Below, piece after piece: positions 1 to 9,115 of a stretch of 19,564 bases of DNA. The DNA comes from Chthoniobacter sp. (GTDB taxonomy: Bacteria > Verrucomicrobiota > Verrucomicrobiia > Chthoniobacterales > Chthoniobacteraceae). Each line of letters begins with the position of its first letter. Positions within the stretch are counted from its first letter, which is position 1. The notes beneath the pieces are model-generated. The model saw nothing but the letters and a program-made list of their open reading frames with translations, was not told the DNA's origin and made no database searches. A program made the position numbers and the translations under genes. The stretch is taken from positions 1 through 19,564 of the forward strand of contig JANXWQ010000063.1 of assembly GCA_025351065.1 (NCBI GenBank), written 5' to 3'.

Positions 1-2
1 TC

Positions 3-62
3 GACGGCTGCGCCGGGCTGCTCGCCGCGCTTCGGTTGCCCGCGGACGGGCGCTGTGCTTAG
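3..62 (+). CDS. Possible C-terminal tail of an upstream gene (partial)
   Basis: A reading frame open from the left edge of the window stops with TAG at 60-62, 12 bases before the dapF-like start. Its codons end mostly in G or C (16 of 19), as in the real genes here, but a second frame over the same bases is equally GC-rich in third positions. Only 19 residues are visible and no family can be recognised. It may be the end of a gene located to the left, or chance. Confidence 0.25.
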   Translation, partial: DGCAGLLAALRLPADGRCA

Positions 63-74
63 TTCGCCGCCCTT

Positions 75-221
75 ATGCTGCACTTCACGAAAATGAACGT
101 GGCCGGAAATGATTTCGTCATGGTCGATAACCGCGACGGCCAGACCGCCCTCACCGGCGCGCAGATCGCCCGCCTTTGCGACCACCGCCGGGTTCTCCTT
201 CGTGATGGCGCTTTTCATCTG
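75..221 (+). pseudogene. dapF: Truncated, decayed dapF (diaminopimelate epimerase) N-terminal fragment
   Basis: The first 39 codons from ATG 75 read like the start of diaminopimelate epimerase, which interconverts LL- and meso-diaminopimelate for lysine and peptidoglycan synthesis: MLHFTKMN, then AGNDFVMVDNRDG, then IARLCDHRR. Known DapF proteins continue with a GVGADG loop; here the aligned stretch is VLLRDG, keeping only the final DG, and the similarity fades by about residue 49. The conserved Gly before the GNDF motif is also Val. The catalytic cysteines and the whole remaining protein (about 230 residues) are absent because rlmH starts at 242. The open frame runs on to 356, but out of frame inside rlmH. 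This looks like a 5' remnant left after deletion; a full dapF would have to be elsewhere. A misassembly at this point is the alternative. Confidence 0.7.
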
Positions 222-241
222 CCGCCGTCATTTTCACGCCC

Positions 242-682
242 ATGCGCTTTCACGTCTTCGTCATCGGCAAGCCGAAGCTCGCTTTCGCGCGGCTCGGGGT
301 GGAGGAGTACGCGGCGCGGCTGCGGCCGTACGTGCCGGTGGAACTGCATTTTTTGAAAGCGGGCACGCCGGACGGCGAGAGCCGCGCGCTGCTGGAGCGG
401 TCGAAGGCGATGTTTCGCATCGTGCTCGATGAGCGGGGCGAGCAGGTGACTTCGCGCGGGCTGGCGCAGAAATTCGGCGACTGGGAAAGGCACGGGCCGC
501 GCGACCTCGCGGTGCTCATCGGCGGGGCCGACGGCCACACCGACGCGCTGCTCCAGGCTGCCGGCTGGCGCTGGGCGCTGAGTAAACTGACGCTTCAGCA
601 CGAGATGGCGCTCGTGCTCACGCTCGAGCAGCTCTACCGCGCCTGCACGCTGCGCGCGGGGCATCCGTACCATCGGGACTGA
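242..682 (+). CDS. rlmH: 23S rRNA (pseudouridine1915-N3)-methyltransferase RlmH
   Basis: RlmH is a SPOUT-class enzyme that uses S-adenosylmethionine to methylate pseudouridine 1915 in helix 69 of 23S rRNA on the assembled 70S ribosome. The 146-residue length is close to the family norm of about 155. Diagnostic features are the SAM-knot loop LIGGADGH (residues 92-99), the LSKLTLQHEMALVLTLEQLY stretch (113-132) and the invariant C-terminus HPYHRD (141-146). The ATG at 242 puts the N-terminal strand FHVFVIGKPK in the expected place; no Shine-Dalgarno sequence precedes it. It sits directly after the dapF fragment, so it may be read from the old dapF promoter. It is followed by an inverted-repeat element rather than another gene of the same operon. 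Confidence 0.96.
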   Translation: MRFHVFVIGKPKLAFARLGVEEYAARLRPYVPVELHFLKAGTPDGESRALLERSKAMFRIVLDERGEQVTSRGLAQKFGDWERHGPRDLAVLIGGADGHTDALLQAAGWRWALSKLTLQHEMALVLTLEQLYRACTLRAGHPYHRD

Positions 683-707
683 GGGACGGTGCGGGAGGGA
701 GGTTTTG

Positions 708-817
708 TTTTAACGCAGAGGACGCAGAGGACGCAGAGGTGGGGGACGGAGCGCACCAATTGGCAGGTCGAATCTTCCGTCCGAAATCTCTGCGCTCTCT
801 GCGTCTCTGCGTTAAAA
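708..817. repeat. CGCAGAG-type inverted-repeat element, copy 1
   Basis: The ends TTTTAACGCAGAG (708-720) and CTCTGCGTTAAAA (805-817) are perfect 13-bp inverted repeats. The left arm carries three tandem copies of a 9-mer ending in ACGCAGAG (712-738) and the right arm carries three matching CTCTGCG units (788-812), so the RNA or single strand could form a long hairpin. The centre contains TCTTCCG and AATCTCTGC, both shared with the second copy at 11497-11598. No ORF of note lies inside. It resembles a REP or MITE-like dispersed palindrome. Confidence 0.85.
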
Positions 818-864
818 GGAAAACACGGAACGCGGGGAAAAAGGCGCGGGGTCGAAAAAACCGC

Positions 865-894
865 TTGGCGCTCCGCCGGGCGGTGTGGCATACA
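865..894 (+). promoter_or_regulatory. Possible sigma70-like promoter for ppdK
   Basis: TTGGCG (865-870) and CATACA (889-894) are separated by 18 bases and lie about 115 bases before the ppdK start. Each box is only a partial match to consensus, and the stretch 818-1010 otherwise holds nothing recognisable. Promoter rules in this lineage are not known from the window, so the call is weak. Confidence 0.25.
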
Positions 895-1010
895 GCGCGG
901 CTCTTTTCCCCGAGACCGGCGGCGGCGGCAGACAATGCCTCTCCGCCGATAAAACCGGCACCGCCGCGAGGGGCGCGAAGCTTTTCCAAAAACCACAACC
1001 CCAACCACTC

Positions 1011-3773
<2,763 letters not shown>

Positions 3774-3802
3774 GCACGCCGCTTAGCTCAAAAAACCAAC
3801 GA

Positions 3803-3831
3803 GCCACTCCGGGAAACCGGGGCGGCTTTTT
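3803..3831 (+). terminator. Intrinsic terminator of ppdK, possibly bidirectional
   Basis: GCCACTCCGG (3803-3812) pairs with CCGGGGCGGC (3817-3826) over ten positions with one A-C mismatch and one G-T wobble, closing a GAAA tetraloop (3813-3816). Five T residues follow (3827-3831). On the left flank a run of six A residues (3790-3795) would give a T run on the opposite strand, so it might also stop leftward transcription. Confidence 0.85.
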
Positions 3832-3908
3832 GTTTCTGTTTGCCTTCATACGGCTAGGTCGACGCTACGAGCAGGAAAGAAGATCTCAAAAAACAACTTC
3901 GGTCTCAG

Positions 3909-4448
3909 ATGCTTTCTCTTCAGCGGTATGCCGATTTGTTCGACGCCGGTCACCAAGATGAGGCGCTAACAATGGCGGCAAAACTCCGAGTTATCTTTCA
4001 CACGAAAGGCCGCTCTACAGCTCTAGTCGATCACTTGGAAATGCGAGTTCGCAGCATGTTGAGTTCTGCGAACCCTGTCGGAATTACAGCTATGATCAAA
4101 ATCCAGCTTAACCTGAGCGGTAAGGGCGAAATCGTCAGTGCTCTGCCGGCGCTGAAAAATCGTTTTCATCCGGTGGATATGACAGAGTGGTGGGCAACTG
4201 AAGCGGTGCATACTGTCGATAGCAAACCGCTCACGCGAAAGATGTTGGTGCTTTCCGCAGCAGAGAAAGGCGGTGGTGTCCATTGTGACGAAGACTTGGA
4301 TCCGTTTTATGCAAAGATCATGGACGGCGATTCCTTTGATTTCGGTTTGATTCCGCAAGACTTGGTACTTGCTGGAAAAAAATCGCAGGGGAACAGCGTG
4401 CAAAAAACATACACCTCGTTCTCCTACGCCAAATTTCCCACGAGGTGA
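3909..4448 (+). CDS. Hypothetical protein, compositionally foreign, possibly C-terminally truncated
   Basis: The function is not known. The 179-residue product is soluble, with no signal peptide or membrane segment. Three stretches look conserved: a helix AAKLRVIFHTKGRSTALVDH (23-42), EWWATEAV (93-100), and LTRKMLVLSAAEKGGGVHCD (108-127) followed by LDPFYAKI. From memory these match a scattered family of uncharacterised proteins with an R-x-x-x-V-L-x-x-A-x-K-D-G-G-A-H-V-D signature; members I recall continue to a C-terminal RQIAHE-type helix that is missing here, so the gene may be shortened. Codon use is clearly less GC-biased than in all neighbours, suggesting horizontal acquisition. It lies between the ppdK terminator and the hybrid-kinase terminator, with nothing in its own operon. 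No Shine-Dalgarno motif is seen before ATG 3909. Confidence 0.7.
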   Translation: MLSLQRYADLFDAGHQDEALTMAAKLRVIFHTKGRSTALVDHLEMRVRSMLSSANPVGITAMIKIQLNLSGKGEIVSALPALKNRFHPVDMTEWWATEAVHTVDSKPLTRKMLVLSAAEKGGGVHCDEDLDPFYAKIMDGDSFDFGLIPQDLVLAGKKSQGNSVQKTYTSFSYAKFPTR

Positions 4449-4756
4449 TATCAACAGCCGCTCACTATCAACGGCGTTGGAATCATTCAGCCCGGGGTTG
4501 CGAGGCACGAGCCACCCTTGGATCGGAGTGATCAGGCTGCCTGAGCCAGTCTCGTTTTCACGGACAGGATTGGAGATGGAGGCTGAGCTTGCCTGCATAA
4601 AGCAAACCTACCCCGCGAGAGAGCACGACTGAGGGGCAGCGCCGACGTTGGGCACGATGACGCGGAGGGCCAACTCAACGTGGGGTGAAAACAAGGCTTT
4701 TGCGCAAAGCCGCCGCACCCATGAGCGTGCCCGGGGGACAGTGCGCGGCCGGAGGG
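4449..4756. other. 308-base stretch without a recognisable gene
   Basis: This lies between the convergent hypothetical gene and the hybrid kinase. The open frame 4369-4632 over part of it overlaps the hypothetical gene and resembles nothing known. The first half shares the lower GC of the foreign gene. The only structure seen is a terminator-like hairpin at 4688-4711. Confidence 0.5.
4688..4711 (-). terminator. Probable intrinsic terminator of the hybrid kinase gene
   Basis: GGCTTT (4695-4700) and AAAGCC (4706-4711) form a perfect 6-bp stem around TGCGC. Read on the minus strand it is followed by TTGTTTT (4688-4694) and lies 46 bases past the kinase stop codon. The stem is short, so strength is uncertain. 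Confidence 0.5.
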
Positions 4757-6388
4757 CTAGGCGACGCTGGCGAGGGCGAGGGGCGGGGCGATGGCTTGGG
4801 CGACGGCGCGGCGGAGGTCGGATTGGCTGACGGGTTTGCCGAGAATGAGGTCGATGCCGGGGGGGCAGGCGCCGAGGGCGAGCATTTCGTCACCAAAGCC
4901 GGTGAGGAGGACGACGGGGGTTTCGGGGGAGAGTTCCTTGATGGCGTGGCCGAGCTGGAGACCGTTCATGTGGGGCATGGATTGGTCGGTGATGACGAGG
5001 TCGAAGGGCTCGCGGCGGAAGATGCCGAGGGCGGCGGGGCCGTCGGCGGCGGAATGGACGGTGTGGCCGTCGCCGGTGAGGAGTTCGGTGAGGAGTTCGC
5101 AGATGATGTCCTGGTCATCGACGACGAGGATGCGCAGGGCGCAGTCGAGGCGCTGGACGGGGACGGTGTGGATGATCTTTTGCTCGTCGGTGCTGGGGAG
5201 ATGGATGGTGAAGGTGGTGCCGACGCCTTTCTCGCTAGCGATCTCGATGGTGCCGCCGTGGCGCTGGATGATGCCATAGACGACGGCGAGGCCGAGGCCG
5301 GTGCCGCCTTCGCCTTTGGTGGTGAAGAAGGGTTCGAGGCAGCGGGCGCGTTCGCTTTCGGTCATGCCGGTGCCGGTGTCGGTGACGCTGAGGAGGACGC
5401 CGTTGTCCCGCTCGGCGGTGGCGACGGTGACGAGGCCGCCGCAGGGCATGGCGTCCACGGCGTTGAAGATGAGGTTGGTGAGGACTTCGCGGAGTTCGGC
5501 GGCGTTGGCGGAGACGAGGGCGGTGGCGGTGAGGTCGGTGATGACGTCGATGTGGATGCCTTCGGCCTGGCTGCGACCTTTCCAGCGGGGGGCGGTGAGG
5601 GAGACGACCTGGGTGGCGATTTCGCCAAGATCGACGGGGACGCGGATTTCGTTGTTTTCGGCGGGGCGGTAGAAGTCGCGGAGGCGGCTGACGACGTGGG
5701 TGGCGTCCTGGGCGGCGGCGATGATGTGGCTGAGGTAGGTCTGCTCACGCGGGGAGCCGTGCTGGTCGAGCCAGGGCTGGAGGAGTTCGCCGTAGCCGAG
5801 CATCATGGTGAGGGCGTTGTTGAAGTCGTGGGCCACGCCGCCGGCCATCATGCCCAAGGCGCGGAGGCGCTCCTGTTTGATGTTTTGCTCCGGGGCGGAA
5901 CGGATTTCTTCCAGGGCGGCTTCGAGGCGGGCGGTGCGTTCGCGCACCTGGTCTTCGAGCATGGCGTTTTGCCGCTGCATGGCGAGGTGGAGAAAGCGGG
6001 TCTCGAGGAGGTTGCGGATGCGGAGGATGACTTCAGTGTGGTCGAGGGGCTTGGTGACAAAGTCTTTGGCGCCATTGGCCAGGGCGCGGCGCCGGGTGTC
6101 GGCGGTGATGTCGGCGGTGAGGACGAGGATGGGCAGGTAATCGTCGGCGGAGACGGCGGCTTTGAGCTGCTGCATGACGGCGAAGCCGTCGAAGTGCGGC
6201 ATGTTCAGGTCCAGCAGGACGATGTCGGGCGCGAAGTCGAAATATTCCGTAACGGCCTGGCGGGAGTCGGTGATGCCGTGGACGCTAGTGCAGCCGGAGA
6301 TCTCGAGGATGCGCTCGAGCAGGCGGACGTTGGAGGGCTCATCGTCAACGATGAGGATTTTGGCTTGACTGAGGTGGTCTTTGGTCAT
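4757..6388 (-). CDS. Soluble hybrid sensor histidine kinase (REC-HisKA-HATPase-REC)
   Basis: The 543-residue product is a cytoplasmic two-component hybrid kinase with no membrane segment. Receiver 1 has DDE near residue 16, phospho-acceptor Asp60 (LLDLNMP) and Lys113 (KPLD). A coiled-coil linker (about 134-178) leads to the dimerisation/phosphotransfer helix with H-box GGVAHDFNN, His187. The ATPase domain follows: N-box NLIFNAVDAM (Asn309), G1 DTGTGM (Asp337), F/G2 region FFTTKGEGGTGLGLAVV. Receiver 2 has DDQ, Asp468 (ITDQSMP) and Lys518 (GKPV). The receiver fold begins about eight residues after ATG 6388; an in-frame GTG at 6421 would add 11 low-complexity residues. No partner response regulator, phosphotransfer or output gene is adjacent, so input reaches it from elsewhere through receiver 1. 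It is divergent from menG, with a shared 118-bp upstream region. Confidence 0.93.
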   Translation of the reverse strand: MTKDHLSQAKILIVDDEPSNVRLLERILEISGCTSVHGITDSRQAVTEYFDFAPDIVLLDLNMPHFDGFAVMQQLKAAVSADDYLPILVLTADITADTRRRALANGAKDFVTKPLDHTEVILRIRNLLETRFLHLAMQRQNAMLEDQVRERTARLEAALEEIRSAPEQNIKQERLRALGMMAGGVAHDFNNALTMMLGYGELLQPWLDQHGSPREQTYLSHIIAAAQDATHVVSRLRDFYRPAENNEIRVPVDLGEIATQVVSLTAPRWKGRSQAEGIHIDVITDLTATALVSANAAELREVLTNLIFNAVDAMPCGGLVTVATAERDNGVLLSVTDTGTGMTESERARCLEPFFTTKGEGGTGLGLAVVYGIIQRHGGTIEIASEKGVGTTFTIHLPSTDEQKIIHTVPVQRLDCALRILVVDDQDIICELLTELLTGDGHTVHSAADGPAALGIFRREPFDLVITDQSMPHMNGLQLGHAIKELSPETPVVLLTGFGDEMLALGACPPGIDLILGKPVSQSDLRRAVAQAIAPPLALASVA

Positions 6389-6428
6389 TGGCGTCGGCGT
6401 GGCGCTGGCGTTATTTGCCACTGGCGGT

Positions 6429-6458
6429 AGGATAAGGTGGACACTTTCTAGCTAGCAA
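6429..6458 (-). promoter_or_regulatory. Possible promoter of the hybrid kinase
   Basis: On the minus strand TTGCTA (6458-6453) and TATCCT (6434-6429) are 18 bases apart, each matching four of six consensus bases. Transcription would begin near 6422, leaving a short leader before ATG 6388 or a leaderless GTG at 6421. The match is weak. Confidence 0.25.
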
Positions 6459-6506
6459 ATGGTATGCCTTTGGGGTGAACCTATCACTGTTGCCAGCGAC
6501 TTTCTG

Positions 6507-7193
6507 ATGCCTACTCAGGAGACCAAGGGGCCGTTCGTGCGCGCCATGTTCGCGGCCATCGCCGCGCGCTACGATGTTGCGAATCATTTTCTCAGTTTTG
6601 GGTTGGATTTCCTGTGGCGTCGGCGGGCGGCGCGGATCGTGCGGGCGTGGCAGCCGAAGCGCGTGCTCGATCTGGCAACGGGCAGCGGCGATCTGGCGCT
6701 GGCGCTGCGGGCGGCGTGCCCGGCGGCGTTGGTGGTCGGGGCGGATTTCTGTCTCCCGATGCTGCGGGTGGCGCAGGGCAAAGGACTCGGCCAGCTCGTG
6801 GTCGCGGACGGCATGCGGCTGCCGCTGGCCGATGGCGCGTTCGATGTGGTGACGGTGGCCTTTGGCCTGCGCAACATGGAATCCTGGCCCGCCGCGCTGG
6901 CGGAAATGGCCCGCGTCCTGCGGCCCGGCGGGCACTTGCTGGTGCTGGACTTTTCCATGCCGCCCGTGCCGCTGCGCTGGGCCTACCGCCCGTACCTGCA
7001 CCACGTCCTGCCGCGGCTCGCGGCGCTGCTCACGGGGGAAAAGTCGGCCTACGATTATCTCGGGGATTCCATCGAAAAATTTCCGTGCGGCCCGGCGATG
7101 TGTGCGCTCATCGCCGGTGCGGGTTTTGCCGAGGCGAACGGCGAACGGCTCACCGGCGGCATCGTCTCGCTCTACACCGCGCGGCGAAGGTAG
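6507..7193 (+). CDS. ubiE: Demethylmenaquinone / 2-polyprenyl benzoquinol C-methyltransferase (MenG/UbiE)
   Basis: This SAM-dependent enzyme performs the C-methylation step of menaquinone (and in some bacteria ubiquinone) synthesis at the cytoplasmic membrane face. The 228-residue product shows the family N-terminus FAAIAARYDVANHFLSFGLD (15-34), SAM motif I VLDLATGSGDL (53-63), GAD (78-80), the quinone-family motif AFGLRNM (118-124), the RVLRPGGHLLVLDFS block (136-150) and the C-terminal HVLPRLAALLTG plus YDYLGDSIEKFP. An upstream in-frame start at 6459 adds 16 residues that do not resemble the family, so ATG 6507 is chosen. Whether it serves menaquinone only cannot be told from sequence; no other quinone gene is nearby. 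Its stop codon lies inside a small palindromic repeat. Confidence 0.93.
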   Translation: MPTQETKGPFVRAMFAAIAARYDVANHFLSFGLDFLWRRRAARIVRAWQPKRVLDLATGSGDLALALRAACPAALVVGADFCLPMLRVAQGKGLGQLVVADGMRLPLADGAFDVVTVAFGLRNMESWPAALAEMARVLRPGGHLLVLDFSMPPVPLRWAYRPYLHHVLPRLAALLTGEKSAYDYLGDSIEKFPCGPAMCALIAGAGFAEANGERLTGGIVSLYTARRR

Positions 7194-7214
7194 GGGAAGC
7201 GGCCAGCTTCCCCT
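7190..7214. repeat. GGGGAAGC palindrome, copy 1
   Basis: AGGGGAAGC (7192-7200) and GCTTCCCCT (7206-7214) form a perfect 9-bp stem with loop GGCCA. The TAG stop of ubiE (7191-7193) overlaps the left end. A nearly identical copy lies at 17851-17875, also just after a stop codon. No T tract follows, so a classic intrinsic terminator is not shown, but a transcript end or RNA-stabilising role between the convergent ubiE and DUF4340 genes is possible. Confidence 0.8.
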
Positions 7215-7232
7215 GCGGCCGCCCGGCAGTTC

Positions 7233-9095
7233 TTAATTCGGCACCGTCGGCGCCGCGGGAACGGCAGGCGCGGCGGGTGCGGGCGGCGGCGTGGCGGGTG
7301 CCGGGGCCACGGCCGGCTTGTCGATGAGCGGCAGCTCGAAGGCGGTGAAATCGGGATGGCTCATGGCGAAGCAGCCGGTCAGCGCATCCGCACTCGCGGG
7401 GTGCAGGCCGTCCGGTGCAGCCGCGCCAGCGATGATCTTTCCACCAGTGCCGCCGCCCGTTTTGAAAGCCACGCTCACCGCCGGTTTGTCCAGCCCGTGC
7501 GCCGGTTTCACCGCCCCCAGCCAGCGCACGGCGCGCAAAGCCGCGAGCGTGTTCACGAGCGACTGCGCGTTGGTCTGGTTGACCTTGCCGTCGCCTTTGG
7601 CGAGCGCCCATTTTTTGTCCTTGTCGCGCTCCAGCGTGAGCGTCGACTGACCCTCGCGCGCCACCTCGACGCTGGTGATGTCGTCGGCCTTGTTTTTGTA
7701 AATCGCCAGTTCCTGCCACAGGAGCGGATCGGTCATGGCGAAGACGAGCATGCCCTTCGGCACGCTCACCACGAACGGCTCGTCGTCGAGTTTCGCATAG
7801 ACATTCTCCTCATCGGTTTTACCAAAAAGCACGCTCACGATGGGCCGCTCGCCGGCCTTGGTCTCGGCGGTGTTTTCCGACGCGTAGGAGCTGAGCGTCA
7901 CTTTCACCGCCGGCAGATCGAGCCCGTATTTCGGCAACTCCGTGGCCACGTCGGCAACGAAGCCAGCGACCTGCTGCGCGCGCAGTTCCGCGAGCAGGCG
8001 CGTCGCGGCCGCGGCGTTGATCGGCTGGTCTTTGCCGTCCACTTTGCGCACCCACGACTCGCCGCTGCGCGCGAGGACGATGCGGCCCTTGTCCGCGCCC
8101 TCGATGGTGATGCGATCCACGATGTCCGCCTCCACGCGCACGAGATTTCGGTCGCGCAAATCATTCGGCTTCGTGTCGAGCAAAGCCGCGATGGCTGCCG
8201 GCACCACGCACACCGCATCGCGCGCGGAAAATTTCACGTAGATTTTGTCCTTCTCCTTTTCCACCGCCCCGCCGATTTGCAGCACCGCGGGCTGGTCGCT
8301 GCCTTCGGTGAAAAGGGTCACGCTGCCCCGCGGCTCCTGCAGGCCAAAAGCGCTGAGGTTCGCCGCGTCGGCGGCAAAGGCGCTGACCTGCGCGTTGGCG
8401 GCCTTTGCGATGAGGTCGCCGATTTTCTGGTCATCGCCCCGCGCCTTGAGCGGCTTGGTGAGCGACCAGTGCTGATCGGCATTTTTGCCCAGTTCGATCT
8501 CCCCCGCCGCCGTCTTCACCGCGACTTTGCCGACCTGCGTGGTCACAATGCCTGTGAGCCGGTGGTCGCGAAATTCGTCCGTCTTTTTCGTGACCTGCGT
8601 TTTCAAATCATGGCCGATGACGTGAACCACGTTCGAGCCCTCCAACCGCACGTACAGCTTGCCCTCGACCGCGGCGTCTTTGCCAAAGAGCACCTCGACC
8701 GGCTTGGCCCCGCCCGCGAAAGTCACCCGCGTCTCGGCGCTGGCGAGGCCGAACTCCTTGAGTTGATCTTTGGTCGCGCCTTTCTCATCGCTCGCCAGCG
8801 CCTCGGAGCGCAGCGCCTCGGCAGTGGTGAAAAGCTGGTTCACCGCCATCGCGTCCGCATGATCCTTCAGCGGCTTTTCCATCAGCCACCCACCGTCCTT
8901 GGCCTTGTGCAGTTCGATCGTTGTCTCCGGGTTCTTGATCGTGATGGCGTCAATCTTATCGCGCTCAAACTGCACGACCCGTCCAGCGAGGTCGGCAGCC
9001 TCCTGCGATGACGGCCGGTTCTTTTCAAAGAACTGGATGTAACCGACGATGCCTAACGCAACGGCGAGCAGGATAAGGGTGTTCTTTAGTTTCAT
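7233..9095 (-). CDS. DUF4340-family membrane-anchored protein with four internal repeats
   Basis: The 620-residue product has one N-terminal membrane segment (about 5-22) and a large, presumably extracytoplasmic remainder. Its function is unknown; DUF4340 proteins are commonly encoded after GldG-like ABC genes, as here. Internal alignment shows four copies of a unit of about 140 residues. Key Trp residues are W70, W210, W348 and W496. Each is followed by a [FYH]GL...V.V.F strand (115, 250, 390, 533), a FGK-like turn (137, 274, 424, weak at 554) and a YV+L strand (148, 286, 433). The fourth copy is the most degenerate. The tail (594-620) is Pro/Ala-rich. The start MKLKNTLILLAVALG gives a normal signal anchor. 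It is the last gene of the operon, 20 bases after the GldG-like gene, and converges on ubiE. Confidence 0.88.
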   Translation of the reverse strand: MKLKNTLILLAVALGIVGYIQFFEKNRPSSQEAADLAGRVVQFERDKIDAITIKNPETTIELHKAKDGGWLMEKPLKDHADAMAVNQLFTTAEALRSEALASDEKGATKDQLKEFGLASAETRVTFAGGAKPVEVLFGKDAAVEGKLYVRLEGSNVVHVIGHDLKTQVTKKTDEFRDHRLTGIVTTQVGKVAVKTAAGEIELGKNADQHWSLTKPLKARGDDQKIGDLIAKAANAQVSAFAADAANLSAFGLQEPRGSVTLFTEGSDQPAVLQIGGAVEKEKDKIYVKFSARDAVCVVPAAIAALLDTKPNDLRDRNLVRVEADIVDRITIEGADKGRIVLARSGESWVRKVDGKDQPINAAAATRLLAELRAQQVAGFVADVATELPKYGLDLPAVKVTLSSYASENTAETKAGERPIVSVLFGKTDEENVYAKLDDEPFVVSVPKGMLVFAMTDPLLWQELAIYKNKADDITSVEVAREGQSTLTLERDKDKKWALAKGDGKVNQTNAQSLVNTLAALRAVRWLGAVKPAHGLDKPAVSVAFKTGGGTGGKIIAGAAAPDGLHPASADALTGCFAMSHPDFTAFELPLIDKPAVAPAPATPPPAPAAPAVPAAPTVPN

Positions 9096-9115
9096 GGGCG
9101 AAAAGTGAGGCTGGT

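Noticed and set aside
885..1010. Upstream extension of ppdK to a GTG at 885
   Set aside because: The added 42 residues do not resemble the family and the normal N-terminus begins just after ATG 1011.
4369..4632. 87-residue plus-strand ORF overlapping the end of the hypothetical gene
   Set aside because: It overlaps the hypothetical gene by 80 bases in another frame, has no recognisable motif, and does not restore the expected C-terminus of that family.
4647..4674. GTTGGGC and GGCCAAC, suggesting an integron attC-like site next to the foreign gene
   Set aside because: GTTGGGC fits the GTTRRRY core, but the paired RYYYAAC core and the inner boxes of an attC site could not be found in the right order, and there is no second site before the gene.
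4685..6430. 581-residue plus-strand ORF rich in Gly, Asp, Glu and Ala
   Set aside because: It is the antisense frame of the hybrid kinase gene, whose minus-strand product has all kinase and receiver motifs. High GC third positions keep the opposite strand open.
7356..9011. 551-residue plus-strand ORF
   Set aside because: Antisense to the DUF4340 gene, whose internal repeat structure and signal anchor show it is the real frame.
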